Below are positions 7,597-9,460 of a DNA stretch of 9,460 bases, piece after piece (position 1 is the stretch's first letter; the number at the start of each line of letters is the position of its first letter). The notes beneath the pieces were generated by a model. The model saw only the letters and a list, made by a program, of their open reading frames with translations, did no database searches and had not been told where the DNA came from. The stretch covers positions 7,491 to 16,950 of the forward strand of contig DBZV01000122.1 of NCBI GenBank assembly GCA_002311865.1, written 5' to 3'. The DNA comes from Dehalococcoidia bacterium UBA1151. GTDB lineage: Bacteria; Chloroflexota; Dehalococcoidia; Lucifugimonadales; Lucifugimonadaceae. Position numbers and translations under genes: made by a program.

Positions 7597-7632
7597 CCGC
7601 TCGCCAGCTGGCATCAAGCGCCAGCTGGGCGG
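7597..7632 (+). promoter_or_regulatory. Strong hairpin between citrate synthase and the small zinc-site gene
   Basis: CCAGCTGGC (7604-7612) pairs perfectly with GCCAGCTGG (7620-7628) around a 7-nt loop. The stem is extended by CCGC (7597-7600) with GCGG (7629-7632) past a 3-nt bulge. It starts 13 nt after the citrate synthase stop and ends 1 nt before the AGAGGAG ribosome binding site (7634-7640). With no U-run it may be a 3'-end or processing structure for the upstream gene, or a 5' structure that affects translation of the downstream gene. Each CCAGCTGG arm is itself a palindrome. Confidence 0.55.
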
Positions 7633-7646
7633 TAGAGGAGAAAACT

Positions 7647-7958
7647 ATGGCTGAAATCAAAGCACGAACGGAAGGCAACAATGAGGTTGCCGAATTTGAA
7701 GATTTGCACCCTGAGTGCCCTCACTTCTGGCTGATCGACGCGCCGAACGGACCGATCAGCAAGGGTACTTGCAAGGTTTGCAAGCAGACACGTGAGTTCC
7801 AGAACTCGATCCAGACAAGTGGCTGGGATCGCGGCAACAGCGCGGCGCGCAAGAAGGCCGCCGCAGCCGCCAAGAAGAAGGAAGAGGCAGCCACCGCTGC
7901 AGTTGCCGCTGCCGCTTCTCAGAACGCGTCCGCCAAAGGTGAAGCGGACGCCAAATAG
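7647..7958 (+). CDS. Small hypothetical protein with CxH...CxxC putative zinc site and Ala/Lys-rich tail
   Basis: A 103-aa protein of unknown function. ATG at 7647 follows an excellent ribosome binding site, AGAGGAG (7634-7640), 6 nt away. Residues 20-54 form a compact domain with Cys24, His26, Cys42 and Cys45 (CPH, 15 residues, CKVC), which could bind one zinc ion as a knuckle or ribbon. It contains the distinctive run WLIDAPNGP (28-36) and then SKGTCKVCKQTREFQNS. From memory, similar W-I-x-x-PNGP-x-S-x-G-x-C-x-x-C-x-x-x-x-EF-x-N proteins occur in Chloroflexota and some Actinobacteria, mostly unannotated. Residues 66-103 are low complexity, rich in Ala, Lys and Glu and probably helical or disordered; a Lys/Ala tail could touch nucleic acid, but that is speculation. 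No signal peptide or membrane segment is seen. A strong hairpin upstream and an intrinsic terminator downstream suggest a single-gene unit or the last gene after citrate synthase. Confidence 0.85.
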   Translation: MAEIKARTEGNNEVAEFEDLHPECPHFWLIDAPNGPISKGTCKVCKQTREFQNSIQTSGWDRGNSAARKKAAAAAKKKEEAATAAVAAAASQNASAKGEADAK

Positions 7959-7978
7959 GCCGTCAGGCATCGAATACT

Positions 7979-8013
7979 CAAAGAGGCGTTCATTGCGAGC
8001 GCCTCTTTGTTTT
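7979..8013 (+). terminator. Intrinsic (Rho-independent) terminator
   Basis: CAAAGAGGCG (7979-7988) pairs perfectly with CGCCTCTTTG (8000-8009). Three more pairs (TTC with GAG, one of them T-G) can close the loop to ATTGC. TTTT follows at 8010-8013. It lies 20 nt after the stop of the small zinc-site gene and ends that transcript. It is the only gene-end hairpin in the window with a clear U-tract. The methyltransferase start lies only 21 nt beyond, so that gene depends on read-through or on a promoter overlapping this region. Confidence 0.88.
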
Positions 8014-8034
8014 CAGGAAGAACACACCGCAATA

Positions 8035-9252
8035 ATGATGTCAGAACAAGGCTCAGTTGAAGACCACATTCGTGCTCTCATCGCTCAGCAGGGAAGGATC
8101 AGCTTTGCCCAGTTCATGGCGTCGGTATTGTACGAACCAGGCGTTGGCTATTATGCAGATCCTGCAAGGGTCAGTGAGTCTGGAGACTTCTTCACCAGCC
8201 CCGCAGCACACCCTGCTTTTGGCGTGCTCCTCACAGTTCAGCTACACCAGATGTGGCTCGCGCTTGAAAGGCCCGAGCCGTTCAGGGTGACGGAACTGGG
8301 CGCGGGCTCCGGACTGCTGGCTGACGACATAGTTGGGTTCTCCGATTCGCTTGACCCTGTCTTCGCGTCTGCGTTCGCGTACCAACGATTGGACCGCGCC
8401 TCCCAGGAGTTCTCCGCTGGAATACCTGGCCCCGGAATTGATCAGGACCAGCCCATCCACTGCTTCCTCTCTAACGAGCTTCTGGATGCATTCCCCGTTC
8501 ATCTGTTCCAGATTGAGAATGGCACGGTTCGCGAGAAGTTCGTCACGTTGAGGGATGATCACTTTGAGTTCCAACTGGACGAGATATCCGACCCCGAAAT
8601 AGCGGCTCGCATTGAACCGTATCTCAGCGAACTCCCAGACGGTTACGAAAGTGAGATTTGCTTGGGACTCACGAGCTGGGCACAGCAACTCAGCGCGAAC
8701 GTGACCAGTGGCTACATCATCTCTGTTGATTACGGCTATACCAGACATGCTCTCTACGCGCCTCAGCGCAGCCTGGGCACGCTTCAATGCCACTATCGGC
8801 ACACCATATCCGCAGACCCGCTGGCCCGGATTGGCGAGCAGGACATATCGGCACACGTCGACTTCACCGCGATCGATGAGGCGATGGCGGCGAGTGGATT
8901 TGAGGCCATCGCCAATGTTTCGCAGGCGGAACTGCTGGAGCGGTCGGGTATCGACAAGTACCTCGAACGTCTGATTGCGAATGGTCTGACGCAACAGGAC
9001 GTGCAGCCCAATCAATACGCCCTTCGGGCACTCACCGAGCCTGAGGGACTAGGTCGATTTCGGGCCGCCATCCACGCAAAGAACACTCCGGCTCACGGGA
9101 TTCCGGACGTTGCCAGGCGAACTGCGGCGCTTTTCGATAAGGAGGTATTGCCAGCGCTGGATGACGATCCACGGCGGGTGAACCTGTTCGCAGGCGCGCA
9201 TGGGAGCGGTGATCAGACCACCGGCACGTGGGGAGAGCTTTTTGGGGAGTAG
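8035..9252 (+). CDS. SAM-dependent methyltransferase, MidA/NDUFAF7 family
   Basis: The product belongs to the MidA family (formerly DUF185). Its mitochondrial member NDUFAF7 dimethylates an arginine of complex I subunit NDUFS2; bacterial substrates are not well established, so a role in NADH dehydrogenase maturation is inference. The protein has 405 residues, a normal family length. Visible motifs are FMASVLYEPGVGYY (27-40), SGDFFTSP (49-56), the SAM-binding motif I ELGAGSGLLADD (87-98), SNELLDAFPVHLF (146-158), VDYG (231-234) and ISAHVDFT (271-278). Tandem ATGs at 8035 and 8038 are both possible starts, giving 405 or 404 aa. The nearest purine-rich box, AGGAAG (8015-8020), is 14 nt before the first, which is long, so initiation may be weak. 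The same frame is open back to 7792, but that stretch crosses the zinc-site gene and a terminator and does not look like MidA. No nuo genes are adjacent here. Confidence 0.93.
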   Translation: MMSEQGSVEDHIRALIAQQGRISFAQFMASVLYEPGVGYYADPARVSESGDFFTSPAAHPAFGVLLTVQLHQMWLALERPEPFRVTELGAGSGLLADDIVGFSDSLDPVFASAFAYQRLDRASQEFSAGIPGPGIDQDQPIHCFLSNELLDAFPVHLFQIENGTVREKFVTLRDDHFEFQLDEISDPEIAARIEPYLSELPDGYESEICLGLTSWAQQLSANVTSGYIISVDYGYTRHALYAPQRSLGTLQCHYRHTISADPLARIGEQDISAHVDFTAIDEAMAASGFEAIANVSQAELLERSGIDKYLERLIANGLTQQDVQPNQYALRALTEPEGLGRFRAAIHAKNTPAHGIPDVARRTAALFDKEVLPALDDDPRRVNLFAGAHGSGDQTTGTWGELFGE

Positions 9253-9460
9253 AGATCTCAAGATTTGAGAGTCGTTGCCGAAGCTGTCCGTGTGTCACGT
9301 CAGTACCATGATGATCCAACAAAATTGTCATCCTAGGGCTCCGGTAGGAGTCCCGGGATCTCAGCTTCGCAGTTTAACAGGCGAGATCAGCCGATATAAC
9401 CCGTGAATCGCCCCTAGTTGTACCTCCCACGGACGTTGTTTACAGCCTTGAGGCTGGTGT
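9253..9460. other. Non-coding end of window with several short inverted repeats
   Basis: I recognise no gene here. Just after the methyltransferase stop, TCTCAA/TTGAGA (9256-9270, 3-nt loop) could be a weak gene-end hairpin without a U-tract. GGGCTCC/GGAGTCCC (9336-9354) forms a 7-bp stem with one bulged T and a GGTA loop. GATCTC/GAGATC (9357-9362 with 9383-9388) forms the next hairpin. TATAAC at 9395-9400 resembles a -10 box, with a poor -35 (TTTAAC, 9373-9378) 16 nt before it. The succession of stems may be the leader of a gene beyond the window. Confidence 0.35.

Noticed and set aside
7792..8034. Upstream extension of the MidA-like frame
   Set aside because: It overlaps the well-supported small gene in another frame and a terminator, and its Arg/Pro-rich translation does not resemble the family.
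8242..9015. 257-codon reverse-strand open frame
   Set aside because: It is wholly antisense to the MidA-like gene, whose motifs are clear; the reverse translation shows no recognisable domain. Similar reverse frames opposite rpoC, thrS and citrate synthase were dismissed for the same reason.
1..9460. CRISPR array, insertion sequence, prophage or defence cassette
   Set aside because: No spaced direct repeats, transposase, integrase or defence-like genes were seen; all genes are on one strand and of housekeeping type.

Overview
The window is about 9.5 kb of compact, all-forward-strand bacterial housekeeping DNA with moderately high GC. It suggests a member of the Chloroflexota, possibly Dehalococcoidia or SAR202-like. 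The reasons are the style of the RNA polymerase beta' subunit (long clamp coiled coil, Actinobacteria/Chloroflexota-like core), a threonyl-tRNA synthetase without its TGS domain and with a structured T-box-like leader, and a small CxH...CxxC protein of a kind I recall from Chloroflexota. The phylum assignment is inference from memory, not a search.

Layout, all on the + strand. (1) 1-4098: rpoC, missing its 5' end because the window opens inside the gene. (2) 4099-4169: a long hairpin after rpoC without a U-tract, whose 5' arm has two alternative 3' partners. (3) 4170-4246: tRNA-Val(GAC) with encoded CCA. (4) 4247-4501: about 255 nt of structured leader before thrS. It holds a strong hairpin, a TGGAACC motif of the T-box type and helices that exclude one another. 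(5) 4502-6241: thrS, 579 aa, editing and catalytic sites intact, TGS domain absent. (6) 6252-6293: hairpin after thrS. (7) 6447-7583: citrate synthase family enzyme with a TTG start. (8) 7597-7632: hairpin just before the ribosome binding site of the next gene. (9) 7647-7958: 103-aa protein with a putative zinc site and an Ala/Lys-rich tail. (10) 7979-8013: a classic intrinsic terminator. (11) 8035-9252: MidA/NDUFAF7-family SAM-dependent methyltransferase. (12) 9253-9460: non-coding, with short inverted repeats.

The genes serve transcription (rpoC), translation (tRNA-Val, ThrRS), central carbon metabolism (citrate synthase) and possibly respiratory complex I maturation (MidA-like). They do not form an obvious single pathway. 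Hairpins separate most of them, so this looks like several short transcription units rather than one operon.

I see no phage, transposon, CRISPR or defence system. The most interesting items are the candidate threonine T-box leader on the TGS-less thrS, the small zinc-site protein flanked by a leader hairpin and a terminator, and the repeated use of strong gene-end hairpins without U-tracts.
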